64,000 nt of DNA, from positions 1,328,001 to 1,392,000 of the forward strand of contig JAIGNY010004486.1 of the NCBI GenBank assembly GCA_020152595.1. Reading direction: 5' to 3'. Below are positions 1 to 15,378 of this stretch, piece by piece. Numbering within the stretch: the first letter of the stretch is position 1; each line of letters starts with the position of its first letter. The notes beneath the pieces were generated by a model that had not been told where the DNA came from, did not search any database, and saw nothing but the letters and a program-made list of their open reading frames with translations. Made by a program: the position numbers and the translations under genes. The stretch comes from Chiridota heheva (lineage: Eukaryota; Echinodermata; Holothuroidea; Apodida; Chiridotidae).

Positions 1-4729
<4,729 letters not shown>

Positions 4730-5545
4730 GTTTCCCTTTGACAATTTCTTAACTTGTATATATTGTAAAAAGTAGCAAGAAGGGTCGCCAAGTAAAACTG
4801 CAGGAATCACGGAATTCTTCTATTGTTTTATACCTCGTGAATGTTTTTATCACCTGTACAACCAAGGGTACTATAATATGTTGGTGGGTGCTGCTAGGTC
4901 CTGTAGTGACACGGAATCAAAAACATACCTGTGGACCAACAGAAATAACATGGAGCTCTCCTTGATAGTCTTTTAATTTTTAATCCTTGTGTATGATGTT
5001 TTACTGTTTTATGTCATGTATCTGTCAATTGTGTTATATGGTTGTTTATGTATGATATTGATATAGTTAACTGTTTTTTTTTTTTTGTGTGTAAGTAAAT
5101 TCTGAAGAACGAATCTCTTGTTCCACCCTTGCATAACTTGGTTAAAAATAATCTTCCCCGGATAAAATTACTTTTGGGGATTGCAGTTTTCAGAAAATCT
5201 GCATCATAAAGAATTCAGAAACTAAATTAGGGTTTACTGTTCCACATAAGTATCCTTTTTTCGCACAATTAAATAAAATTACTGTATGCAGAACAAAATT
5301 CTTTTAAAGTTGAGGTGATGTGTGATTTTTCTCCTTGACCCCTGCTGTTTTTGTTCTTTCTTTAGGGTGGGGGGGGGGTGGGGGTGCATTGCATTTTAAA
5401 AATGCTTTCATATTTTTCTAAATCGACCAGGCTTATAGGATACCAAACATGTTATCTTTCCACAGTTCTTTCAAGTGAGCCCCCTTTAACAGTTTTAACT
5501 GGCCATTTGTTTGTCATCTTCAATAAACATATCTCTTAATGTCAA
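4730..5545 (+). other. 3' UTR of H3.3
   Basis: AT-rich sequence after the H3.3 stop codon. It contains AATAAA hexamers at 5272-5277 and 5522-5527. A polyadenylated H3.3 message would end shortly after one of these; the later site is flanked by a T-rich stretch. I saw no histone stem-loop of the replication-dependent type, as expected for H3.3. Confidence 0.6.
5522..5527 (+). promoter_or_regulatory. Likely H3.3 poly(A) signal AATAAA
   Basis: A canonical hexamer about 0.8 kb after the stop codon, followed by T-rich sequence within 30-50 bases. An alternative hexamer lies at 5272. Confidence 0.5.
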
Positions 5546-6382
5546 ACTTACAATTTGTTTGTTGTTTTCTTTAACATATTAGCTATGTTATTTAAATCTT
5601 GTAATATAAGGAAAAGGTTTGCCTTACTAATTTTATGTTATTTAAATCTTGCATCCCAAGTCAAGATTTTCACTAATGTCCTGCTTTCAATATATTACCC
5701 ACAGAAGAAGGGTACTCTTAAAGAGCTTAAGTGTTTCCCCAATTTGGCAGATGTTACGATCATTTTTGCGCCTTGCACAGACTAGTACTTTCCCTACAAA
5801 ATCCCTCATATTTTTCGTAACTCTAGGACATCCTAGAATTATTATTTCTAATATCATAACAGATTTAAAAAGTGATCAGTTTTGGAACTGATATTTAATC
5901 TTTTGCTTCTCCAAATGGTGTTGTGTAATTTTACCCTCTATATGAAGAGCCATACACAAGATCTAGTGTGTGATTAAGGATATCAAAAGAAAATAGTGAT
6001 TCTTTTAAAGGTAAAAGCACTAAATAAAATGATCAATGCAAAACAAACGGTACAATTTTCTGAAAGTTTGTTTTTAATGCATTGCAAAGAATTTCATAGG
6101 TTGTGTCAAAAGTGCAACCAATTGGATAAACTTTGGGTTAGTTGTTGCTCCCTGTCCAAAGACCCTTCGATGAAAATCTCGACTAATTGTCGGAAAAAAG
6201 GTCAGTCGATTTTCATGTGGATACGAGTCAAATTGCAACAACTGGATGGAATTAAATATATGATTGGGTTATACATCCTATGCATGAAAGATTTGTATCT
6301 ATCCGGATCCTTATTAAAAAAATCGCACCTATATTTTAAATAGAAGTTTGAGCAGCATTGTCATCTGAAGTTAATTATATGA
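5546..6382. other. Intergenic, nothing recognised
   Basis: AT-rich non-coding sequence. The 115-codon open frame at 5996-6343 has no recognisable domain or splice context and I do not treat it as a gene. Confidence 0.5.
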
Positions 6383-6496
6383 TAAACCCTTATCCTACCA
6401 GCACTATTTTTAAATGCGCCTGGGTAGTGGAGTTTAAAGGCGATGCCCAAAACTGCCGACAAAATCACCGCGTGGTAGAAGAAGACTTTAGGGTTA
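6383..6496. mobile_element. Short MITE-like element, copy A
   Basis: About 114 bp starting TAAACCCTTATCCTAC and ending TTTAGGGTTAA, so its ends are inverted repeats. The interior (ATGCGCCTGG, then GCCCAAAAC, then CACCGCGTGGTA) matches copy B at 7432-7534 in the same order. No coding capacity. Confidence 0.7.
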
Positions 6497-7431
6497 ATTA
6501 GAGCTGCGATCGTTTCTAGCTAATAAGTGTAAACGTTCTTAAGTCTTGCTGTTGAAAATTAAATCGCACACAATCGGCTGACAAAATTCCAATCAATGAC
6601 TTTACAAATACAAACGGTAGACCCGATTAGCATAATCCTTTTAAAATGTGAGAATCACAAATGCAACTTCCTGCACCTATGAATAGGATATTTTGGATTT
6701 TGCCGAAATCTTAAGTAGGCTACTTGTGAAATGCACAGCAGTAGACGGTGAAACTAACAATAGGCTTTAAATCCCACTCGATTAAGGGCCGGAACAGTCA
6801 AAATACTTGAATTGGTACAATTACATGCAATTATTACCAGTTTAATAAATTTTGCAAGAAAGAAAAAATATTTCAAAATAAACAGTTTTTGAGAGAACTG
6901 AAATTCTATGTGCTTCGGAAAGATAACACCATTTTTTCAGAACTTCTGTGGTAGTGGCGTAGTTTTGAAAAGTTTTACGGCGAGGTATCGTAGTACGCAG
7001 ATTTTCAGTGAAACTGAAAAACAGTCGCAACCTAGAAAGGAAGTTGTATGTTATTAAACTGAACTTCCATGCACATTTTCCATAAAAATGATTTATACTG
7101 CAGAAGTAAAAAAAATTACGATTTGGAAAGCAAAACTTGAGCGTCTAAATCGGCAACGAGTCCAGTACTTTTGCCATACTGGCTGCGCGATTTTTATTTA
7201 CTTCGCATCATAAATTTGAAGCAATTTTGGTGTATTTCTGAAAACTACGGCACTCAACGTGTGTAAAATTCACTTTTTTTGGCGTGTAAACATTTACTAA
7301 AATCCCTAAGCGTTCACAGCTCTAGAGTTAAATCAAATCATCCGGTCGTCAGAGCAGCAAAGTAGAGTTTGTTCCACTTCGGTGGGCAGCCCACTGTATT
7401 TTTTTTACTTCGCGCACTTGTCGCCAGTTGA

Positions 7432-7534
7432 TTAACCCTTACTTTACTATTCAAAATGCGCCTGGGGGGGCGGAGTCCCAAGACCGGGCACCCAAAACCG
7501 TGATAATATCGCCACGTGGTAAAGCAAGGGTTAA
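7432..7534. mobile_element. Short MITE-like element, copy B
   Basis: A 103-bp element. Its first 16 bases, TTAACCCTTACTTTAC, match the reverse complement of its last 16 at 15 of 16 positions. It is homologous to copy A at 6383-6496. The roughly 0.9 kb between the two copies holds no recognisable gene. The element is a candidate non-autonomous DNA transposon. Confidence 0.75.
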
Positions 7535-7817
7535 GAGTAAAATGAAGTATCTTTTACTCCTTGAGAATGCTGGAATATCACAAGTCCTACTAAGTGCATA
7601 AGCTTAGTTAAAGTAAGAGTTACACAGCAAATTTAGGATTCTTGAGAATTTTTTTACCTATATATCTTAGTAATGGCTTATCAAGAGTTTTTTTTAATGT
7701 GGGTTCTAGTGCTCTTTTAACATGTATGACGTTGGTAAAATTATTGGATATTTCAGGTAAGAACGCTATCCAAATATTTAAAGGCAGATTTTGCTGATAA
7801 TTCTGAGCAGCAGTCTA

Positions 7818-8322
7818 AAAGGATTAGTTCAGGGGTCAAGCAAGTTAATCTTACACGAAAGATGATTTCAAACAATGTGAAGAAAGCATACACAAACATT
7901 CTGTTACACAGATATTTCAAACGCATACACAAACATTCCGTTACACAGATATTTCAAGTTGTGTAGAAATGACTGAATTCTGACTCGTGATATCACACAG
8001 CTTCACAAGTCTGCATTTGGTCATATTTTGTGGCTAATAAACCATTGGATCTGTCAGAAAAGTAGTAGAACGGAATCTACTAAGGGTAGCTATAATTGCA
8101 ACACCTGAAGAAAGCTCAAGGAAAAATTAAATAGTGAAAAAGTTTAATGAATTTGCTTTTAAATACATTGTTTTGAATGAAAATTAGGGTGTCAACCTTT
8201 CGTAGTAGACTTACAACACCAGTCATTTCTACACAGATTAACCTTTCATAGTAAACTTACAACGCCAGTCATTTCTACATAGATAAGAGCCTTAAACTTG
8301 CTTGACCAAGAGCTAATCCTTT
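7818..8322. mobile_element. Inverted-repeat element, AGGATTAG family, copy 1
   Basis: The left end reads AAAGGATTAGTTCAGGGGTC, then AAGCAAGTT. The right end is close to its reverse complement (AACTTGCTTGACC...CTAATCCTTT). The interior contains a 38-bp tandem duplication near 7893-7963 and a duplication of about 44 bp near 8193-8284. There is no open frame. It is a non-autonomous DNA element by structure; related copies lie at 10476, 34073 and 40035. Confidence 0.75.
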
Positions 8323-8534
8323 CAATGGGTCACAATACTGACAATACAAGTTATCACAAATCGAAGTTTCAGCATTAAGAAATACAAAATTATTTGATCC
8401 AATTCTTTCCCAAATTTCAATATTGTGCTCTACTGCAAAACCTGGTTCAAGGTTATAATACTAGCCAACTTCTCTTATTTGTTTTTTTGGTAAAAAAAAA
8501 AAAAGGATCAATTTTTTTTAAAGTTGCGTATCAT

Positions 8535-8592
8535 ATTGGTTTCTTATAATGCGCATTTCTACATCTTGGTTTCTTATAATGCACATTTCTAA
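8535..8592. repeat. Tandem duplication of about 32 bp
   Basis: The phrase TTGGTTTCTTATAATGC, followed by CATTTCTA, occurs twice in succession with a single internal difference. Confidence 0.8.
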
Positions 8593-8840
8593 TGTAGCTA
8601 CAGATGGAGCCTTAAAACTTGACTGGGACGGGAAGTAAATGAACACCACGTTGTAACGCTTCTCTTTATGAATAGCATTCACAGAAGCAGGTAGGATGTT
8701 ACTGTCCTACCAGGCTACCACCAAGACCGATGATTTAATGTCTCCTCCCAAGGATGGTGTATGCCAATCAATCATTGTCATAGAGAAAAAAGAGCTAGCT
8801 GCTTCGACGTATCTGTCTGCATAGCTGTGGAAATCAAGTT

Positions 8841-8915
8841 ATGACCTGACCGAGCCTTGACCCCAGACATTGTAGCATCTTGGTCGTGTGCTCTGCCAAC
8901 TGAGCTACCTGTTCT
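8841..8915 (-). mobile_element. tRNA-derived SINE head
   Basis: Read on the minus strand, GGTAGCTCAGTTGGCAGAGC is a good polymerase III A box and GGGGTCAAGGCTCGG lies at the B-box position about 40 bases later. The acceptor-stem ends do not pair well and no mature tRNA fold is evident, so a SINE or tRNA pseudogene is likelier than a functional tRNA. Confidence 0.6.
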
Positions 8916-9004
8916 CCTTTTTGTCTTGCCTGCGAAGCAGGATGAAGCGGCATCCACAAATATTTAACATGAGCTCATAACCTAAAAAATGGTGCACATT
9001 CATG

Positions 9005-9855
9005 TAACTTGGCGCAGAGGTAGAGGACATGGGTACTGTTCAAATGAGCATGATTGGGAGGTTGTGTTTGCATACTTATTAGCTTATTTGCATAACAATC
9101 AAAATCTATGATATCTCTTAAATTGAAGTGGGTGTGGGAATTTTATTCACACAAATGATCATAATGTGAAAAGCACGGTCTATTTTTAGTGGTGAGGTTA
9201 TTGTGCATATTAATTAGGCTATTTGCATTAGAATACTTTCATACAATATATTTATTTCACCTGAGATAAATACTTAGTACAGTGGTAGAAGGCATCGGTA
9301 CTGTTCCGTTAAGATGATTGGGGGGAATGTGTGTGCGTACTAATTTAGTTATTTGCATAAGCATGATAGTGCTTCAGAATGCTTAAAGTCCTTACATTGG
9401 TTGCCAATAAGGTCTAGAATTTTATTTTGGTTGCTATGCAGGTCTTTCAAATGTTTAAATGGATTAGCTCCAACCTACTTAACAAGTAATTTTTATGTAA
9501 AACAAAGCAATCATTCACTGAGATCGACTCAATCTTGCACATTCGAAATACCAAAATCTTTGGGAATCGTAGATTTTCTGTCGCTGGGCCAAAATTGGAG
9601 TAGATTGCCGGCTGAGATAAAACATCACATCTTTCTCCCTTTTCAGGAAAAAATTTAATACTCTCTTTTTCAATTAGCATTTGAATGATTACTCTGCTTG
9701 ACTTTTTATTTTGATTGTAAAGTGCCACTAATTATAGTTGGTACTGTAGAAGCGAGCACTATATAAATAACACCTATTATTATTAATGAAAATATTTGTT
9801 TCTATGATATCTCTAAAAGTAAAGTGGGTGTGGGGACACAATCAATGTTACTTGT
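9005..9855. repeat. Tandem pair of a repeat of about 265 bp, second copy split by a LINE
   Basis: The first copy has the ordered phrases GGTACTGTTC, TGATTGGGAGG, TTATTTGCATAA and TATGATATCTCTTAAA, then GTGGGTGTGGG. The same phrases recur from about 9298, but between the TTATTTGCATAA phrase (about 9350) and the TATGATATCTCTAAA phrase (about 9802) lies a LINE fragment. This gives the order of events: tandem duplication first, LINE insertion second. Confidence 0.65.
9360..9790 (+). mobile_element. CR1/L2-like non-LTR retrotransposon 3' fragment
   Basis: The open frame around 9374-9655 reads LKSLHWLPIRSRILFWLLCR and then CLNGLAPTYL, with SNHSLRSTQ further on. This is the familiar C-terminal segment of CR1/Rex-type reverse transcriptases, after the catalytic domain. 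It is followed by an untranslated tail (GTAAAGTGCC...ACTATATAAATAA) ending in an ATT repeat. The fragment is 5'-truncated and has lost the fingers and palm, so it is inactive. Confidence 0.8.
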
Positions 9856-10475
9856 AAAAACATGCACTGTTACTAATTGTAAAATGAGAAAATTAAAAAT
9901 ATATGGCAGACGAGACTTAATAACTTCACATTTCCAATTTATTTGATGGAATCATAATTTACCAGTGCAATTATCAGAATTTGTTTTAGTTCTTGCCCAT
10001 CTGAGAGATGACCATATCTTCCTTCCTCCTGGAAGAGAGGTGGGGAAAAAATACATATTTCAACTAAATAATTTGCATGGGAGCAGTCATTTTGTTCATA
10101 CTGCCCTCTACAAACATCAACACAGTTCTTGATAAAAGTAATGTATTTCTTCATAATCTTTATGAAATTTTCTAGCTTATAGGAAATTACATTTCCTTAC
10201 TGATAAAATCCTTAAGAAGTTTATTTCAGTGCACACTAAATAGAAATTTCCAAGAAGAATTATAAAGAAATCCTGTCCTAACACTGGGTAAATAATGTAG
10301 CAGTCTTTCAACACCAAATAAATCTCCTGTTACACATTTAGACATGGATTACATAAGAACTGAATAAGCTTTTTAGATGCAGTTTTTGGCATTTAAGTTT
10401 CTTTTTTAATTCTCTATCACATATCAGGTTAAATTGTTGACTGAATTGATTCACACCAAAAGATTCTGCAACAAG
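9856..10475. other. Intergenic, nothing recognised
   Basis: AT-rich sequence with no conserved open frame, RNA gene or clear repeat. Confidence 0.4.
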
Positions 10476-10830
10476 TTAAAGGATTAGTTCAGTGGTCAAG
10501 CATATTTATTTTATATGAAGGAGGATTTCAAAAGAAACCAAATGGTGCAGAAAACATTCCACAATCTTAGTCCACTAAGGAGATATTCAAGTTTAAAGTT
10601 TGGTATTATTTCTGTAAAAATGACTTAAATCAAGACAAGTTGTGATGTCACAGCCTCAGATTTCTCAAAGTCTTTATGTATTTTAAAGAAAGCTTATTTA
10701 ATTTTTTCACTATTTAAATTATTTTTCCTTAAACTTTCTTTAGGTGGTATAGAATACATAAAGACTGAGGAATCTTAGAGTCTTCGTTCATATAAGATAA
10801 ACATACTTGACCACTGAAGTAATCCTTTAA
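10476..10830. mobile_element. Inverted-repeat element, AGGATTAG family, copy 2
   Basis: The shortest complete member, 355 bp. It starts TTAAAGGATTAGTTCAGTGG, then TCAAGCA. It ends with the near reverse complement (CTTGACCACTGAAG, then TAATCCTTTAA). The left and right halves also mirror each other further inward (TCAGATTTCTCAAAG...AAAGACTGAGGAATCTTAGA), so the whole element can fold into a long hairpin. No protein is encoded. Confidence 0.8.
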
Positions 10831-11269
10831 TACTTGTTAGTACATAAGTGTAGAGCAGCCGTGGTGTAGAGTAATAATACTAAGTCCAAATATACAGACC
10901 ATCTGAGATGGCTACGGAAACAGAAATGAATTATTTTTCCATATTTGTCCTCTTTCTATTATTTCTGGAACATGGGATGACCGGTTACATCAAATCATTT
11001 GCAAATATTTGTCAATTTTAATCATCAAAAAAATTCCAAGACATTTTCAAATTAGTAAAATTGAATAATATAGTGGGTGTCTGTTCCAGATAATTCATTG
11101 ATTGATTGATTTACTGGTTGAGGTAAGCATTTACGGTATTTTGGATTTCCAAAATAGGTTAAAATGCCCTAAAAATCAATCAATGAAAAGGGGGATGCAG
11201 TGCTGAGATAAAAAGAAAGTATCATCTTCCATAATACTTCCTCTAGGGTAGCAAAATTTCAGTCACCTT

Positions 11270-11338
11270 TTGTTTCTCTTTATTCTACACTTGTTTCATA
11301 CTTTTGTTTCTCTTTATTCTACACTTGTTTCATACTTT
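11270..11338. repeat. 34-bp tandem duplication across the UQCC4 3' end
   Basis: CTTTTGTTTCTCTTTATTCT, followed by ACACTTGTTTCATA, is present twice in direct succession. On the minus strand each copy carries AATAAA (11318-11313 and 11284-11279), so the duplication doubled the poly(A) signal just behind the stop codon of the minus-strand gene. Confidence 0.85.
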
Positions 11339-11735
11339 TGTTTCATCCTCTGTATTCTCATCTTGTTCCTCTTCAGGTGCTTCAAGACCTGGCAATCGGT
11401 CAAAAAGAGTTTTTTCAAGCTGTCTATCAATATCTGTTTCTTTTCTTACAACGCACCATATAAGAAGAGCATTAACAAGGATGCATATTGTTAATACTTT
11501 CCATAATGGTTGCTTTTTATGGGATCCAAAGCTTTTGTTGACTGACCAAGTAGTGGGCCCTGCCTTACTCTTCGTGTACTGAATGGGATCGTCAAGTATT
11601 TCCTCTTTATTCTCTAGAGGGACCTTGGAAGAAATGCTTCGATGGGAAGGTAAAGTCCTGATAGTAAGAAGCTTAACATGATCGTGTCCACATGCAGGCA
11701 GACAATTAACACAGGTACTTGATGAAAAAGTTGGT
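11330..11735 (-). CDS. UQCC4: UQCC4/CCSMST1-like complex III assembly factor, last exon
   Basis: Predicted small mitochondrial inner-membrane protein. In vertebrates the family (CCSMST1, C16orf91) assists assembly of ubiquinol-cytochrome c reductase. The exon gives 134 residues plus stop. The family signature is clear: an acidic DDPIQYTKSKA segment, a TWSV motif, basic residues before PLWKVL, one transmembrane span (about 11506-11447) ending in IWC, then RKETDID and an acidic tail. On the minus strand the 5' border is a T-rich tract ending in CAG at 11736. The open frame runs on to a Met at 11821, but that part is poly-Phe read from the pyrimidine tract and is probably intronic. The exon enters needing two bases from an upstream exon, which should carry the mitochondrial presequence; I did not find it. 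Recognition is from remembered family features. Confidence 0.75.
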
Positions 11736-11821
11736 CTGAAATAAAAAAAAAAGAATCGAACAAATCTCAATGAGTTCAGTGTAAACATTGCAATTTTCTT
11801 TAAAGAGACAAAGTCTGACAT

Positions 11822-14458
11822 AATCCTTATTTTATAAAATAGAATTTATGATAAGAGTTTTATACCCCCAAGCAAGCTAACACAATTTGTTTAATTATTA
11901 AAAACTTTAAAGCTACTAGTACTATGGGAGCTACCATTTTGATTTCAAAACATGCAGATTGTGATGTCATCATCCCAGCAGGATGTTGGAATGCTTCGTA
12001 TTTCTTTATAATCTACCTAAGTTTTCTAGTTTATGCAAAATTCTTTTTCTTTTGTAAGGGTCAAGGACATTTTTGTGTACATATGAAATTATCAAAACAT
12101 GCTGTTAAAACTTTGTGCCACATCATTTCAAAATAAAGACTTTAATCACATTTATAAAAAAAAATACATTATAATCCTCATGTCCCTGTTGGGGAAATTA
12201 TGTCATCATGCACAATATTTCATGACAGAATTGAACAAAATGGCAGCCTCCATGTGTCAACTTCAAACATGAACAACTTGAGATAGGAATAAGATTTTGA
12301 CTTGCTGTTTTGGGGTGTTGGTTAAGGTTTGTATCCTCTATCATATGAAATAATGATTATATCAGACTTTGTGCCTCCTTTAAAAAGACTTGAAACGTTG
12401 ACCCCACACATATCTAACAACTATATACAATCTCTGAATATCTGACATCAAAGCAGCATCAATAAAAGTACCAGTGGCATATTCAAAGGTAGGGCAACTT
12501 TCCCCATGGCAAACTTGCGGATGAAAAACATGTTATGGCCCCAAACTTTTTTGGAAAAATGGTACCTGCCTCCCCCTTCATCCCCCCACACCCTTGGGTT
12601 ACATTATATACAACTTTAAATGAGGCGTATACAGAAAGCCCTAGGAAAAGTTAGTTTCCCATTATAAGATTACTTCCAGACTTATGGACAAGTGACTTAA
12701 TCACAAAAAAGAAAAAAAATTATACATGACAAAATACTTCATTAAAATTGAATCAACTGCACATACGTCTATTCCCTTTTATCTCAAGCATCATAGAAGA
12801 AAGCAAGCAATTATGTTTTGGCCATTCAACAATCTGCCACACATGTAAAAAGCTGGAAAATGACCCTCGCAGACACTAGGGGTTTCCCAAGGATCTGTTG
12901 GGTTTATTCCGAAATCTATCACCTGATGTAACAATTTAATGGGCTGCAGAATGGCTTACAAGGACAATTTTACATATAATTGGCATAAACTTGATGTTTT
13001 CCAAGTGGGACTCCAATTGCAGAAAGAAATATTTTTAACTTGGTGAACTGCAGATGTCAAGAAGGGTGTACGTGACCAGCATTTTGGCTTGTGTAGAGAT
13101 GAAGGGGTGAAATGACAAAATTGACCCCCCTGGCAACACCCATGGATCTGTACACCTTACTTGCTCAATAGGAAAATCGTACCCATACATGACAATAAGG
13201 ATTTCTATGTTAATGTGTTTGTTTGAACATGAAAATTTAAGAAAGTTTTTCAACTTCTTTCTTTCTCCTTTTCCATTTGTATTGTACATTTGATGTGAAA
13301 ATAACTTAAAACATTACACCAAAATACTAATTAAGAAGTTCTTAAAAGTGCATTAATTCAAAAAAGCTTTAATGCTCAAGTTACAGTACAAGCAAGAACA
13401 AAATAGAAGAAACTAATGATGATAAGAAACAATAGAAAGTTAAAAAATACTTTTAAAAAGTTGTCTAAAATAAATGTTTCTTAAGTAAAGATTTAAAATT
13501 TTGTATGACTGAGCTTGACGAATATGGAAATGATATTTGGTCCTGAGTTTTCACTGTTGATTGTTCTGAAAATGGTTGAAATGACAAATCAATCGTTTGT
13601 TAACATTTTTTTTTTCCTCATGTAAAATTAGATGAGGAAGCTATTTATCTAGATTTCAAGAAACTGTAATTTTTTTCTTCAGATATAACGGAACTTCCCA
13701 TGCAGTCTAAACTTAATGACCCCTATGGTTGCCATTTCAAGTGAAGAGCAACTCGGTGATATGATTGTAGTTTTCAAAAGATTTCCTCTCAAATTTGAAT
13801 GATTCAAGAGTTGCAAGTGTTGAGCCATCAAAATTCAACAAGTAAGGTTTCCAAATCTGCAAAGATTGTTCAGCCTAACTGCTCTACCACTGTACCAGTT
13901 TGTAAACTTGGGAGTGGCATTATGGATGTGGGCAGCTCAAACTTAAAAAAAAAAAATTACTGAATGCATATTGGTGTAAGCGAGAAGTTTGCCTTTATTA
14001 TGAATATAATTATAATCTGTCCTTTAGTTTAGATTTAATTTTGTATCAGTGTCACAGTACAAAGCAAGTACGTACAATATTTCAGAAACAACATAAAATT
14101 CTGGCCTTGCAGTCAGTAAAATAGTATATTTGGGAAAAAGAAGAGAGAGAAAGTTAGAAAAACTTAAAGAGGGAGGCTCGTATTAGTAAAATTGTGTAAT
14201 GAGAATGGGATGCAAACATTTGACGGCACTTCCGGTTGTGAATGCAAGTGCTGTGCTGCCTGTTTGTTCAGTCAGACAGTGGCACGCTGTGTGTGCCGAG
14301 TTTTATGTACAGTACTTACGTTACTGTGACAAGAAACTTAGTTTTGTCAGAAAGAAAAGGCAAAAGTAAATAATAATACAATAGTCACTAGACGAAAATT
14401 ACTGAGAAAAGAAAGGAAAATTCGAAATAAATGATTCAATTTGGGCTCTAACTCATGA
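11822..14458. other. Intergenic or first intron of the minus-strand UQCC4-like gene
   Basis: No convincing exon found. There is a purine/pyrimidine-rich patch at 14100-14180 and, at about 14220-14300, a less AT-rich stretch with CACTTCCGG (an ETS-type sequence common at promoters of mitochondrial-protein genes). The latter is a possible but unproven promoter for the upstream part of the UQCC4-like gene. A repeat phrase CCCCTATGGTTGCCATTT near 13715-13745 recurs at 26240-26260. Confidence 0.35.
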
Positions 14459-14525
14459 CTGTTGGTCTGAGAAAAAAAATATGTGACCCATCACCCTAAC
14501 CAACTGGGCTATTAAATGTGTTGAC
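14459..14525 (-). mobile_element. Decayed tRNA-like sequence
   Basis: On the minus strand the order TTAATAGCCCAGTTGGTTAG (A-box-like), then a gap, then GAGTTAGAGCCC (weak B box) resembles a tRNA or tRNA-derived SINE head. Several conserved bases are lost, including the GTTCRA core, so this is a relic rather than a gene. Confidence 0.4.
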
Positions 14526-14624
14526 CTTCACAGCATTTTTAATCAATATTGTAAGGACCCTGTTTTTTTCTTCCTACCCAAGATTTGCCCAGAGTTATCT
14601 CCCCTAATTCTTGTCTATTATGCA

Positions 14625-15374
14625 ACTATCAATTGTATGATGCACCCTCCGACCCTCGGGATATGTGCGTCAATGTTCATAGGTGAGTTTTACATTCATA
14701 CTTATTGACGCACCTCTGCATTGTATTTTTGACTGACAATTGCCTACTTTTGACACACCTCAAAAAGATTTTCTGACGGACATATTGGTAAAATGAATGT
14801 CCTTGTGACAAACCTGATAATAATTTATATCGATATTGATTACGAAGAAATAGTTCAGTCCACCAAAAGTGTGGTCGATTTAGTGAAAACTTGTGAGGTA
14901 CTGACATAATTTGACATAAGGCTCTGTTCATTTTCTTAAACTTTTTTGGTGTATTCCTCCTTATGGAATGCACATAAATATATTTATGAATTTAAAAATT
15001 TGGAATGTTAAAATATTCTTTTAGAAATTCTATTGTTAATAATAGTTGCAAATTTATTTTTCATCGGATTGATACTGTACTTAATACCTCTTGCCTGAAT
15101 ATTGTGTGTATCTGATTGTGGTTATGGCCTGTTCATTGCTGTAACTTAGTTGCATTTTTATAATACATACAATAGGTATTGGGACCAACACAATGTTGTT
15201 TGATATAGGTTTTAACACAACTGAAAGAATGACGACATTGACACACCTATTATTCTTTGAATGACTGATATTTGATGTACAATGATTTACCCCTGTGTCA
15301 AAATTTGATTGTAGTTGACGCAACATTGACCCACATATCCTGGGGGTCGGAGGGTGCGTCATACAATTGATAGG
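14625..15374. mobile_element. 750-bp inverted-repeat transposon with TGCA target duplication
   Basis: The left end begins ACTATCAATTGTATGATGCA and continues CCCTCCGACCCTCGGGATATGTG. The right end is its inverse (CACATATCCTGGGGGTCGG...CAATTGATAGG). The paired arms are about 50 bases with few mismatches. The element is flanked by TGCA at 14621-14624 and 15375-15378, a plausible 4-bp target-site duplication. Open frames of 98 and 93 codons on the minus strand show no transposase features, so it is probably a non-autonomous derivative of a DNA transposon. Confidence 0.8.
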
Positions 15375-15378
15375 TGCA

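Noticed and set aside
6383-7534. Long terminal repeats of a small LTR element
   Set aside because: The two direct repeats each have their own inverted ends, and there is no primer-binding site or coding region between them, so two MITE copies fit better.
11736-11821. N-terminal extension of the UQCC4-like frame with poly-Phe
   Set aside because: The stretch is a polypyrimidine tract followed by CAG, a typical 3' splice site on the minus strand. I kept the exon border at 11735 but cannot exclude the extension.
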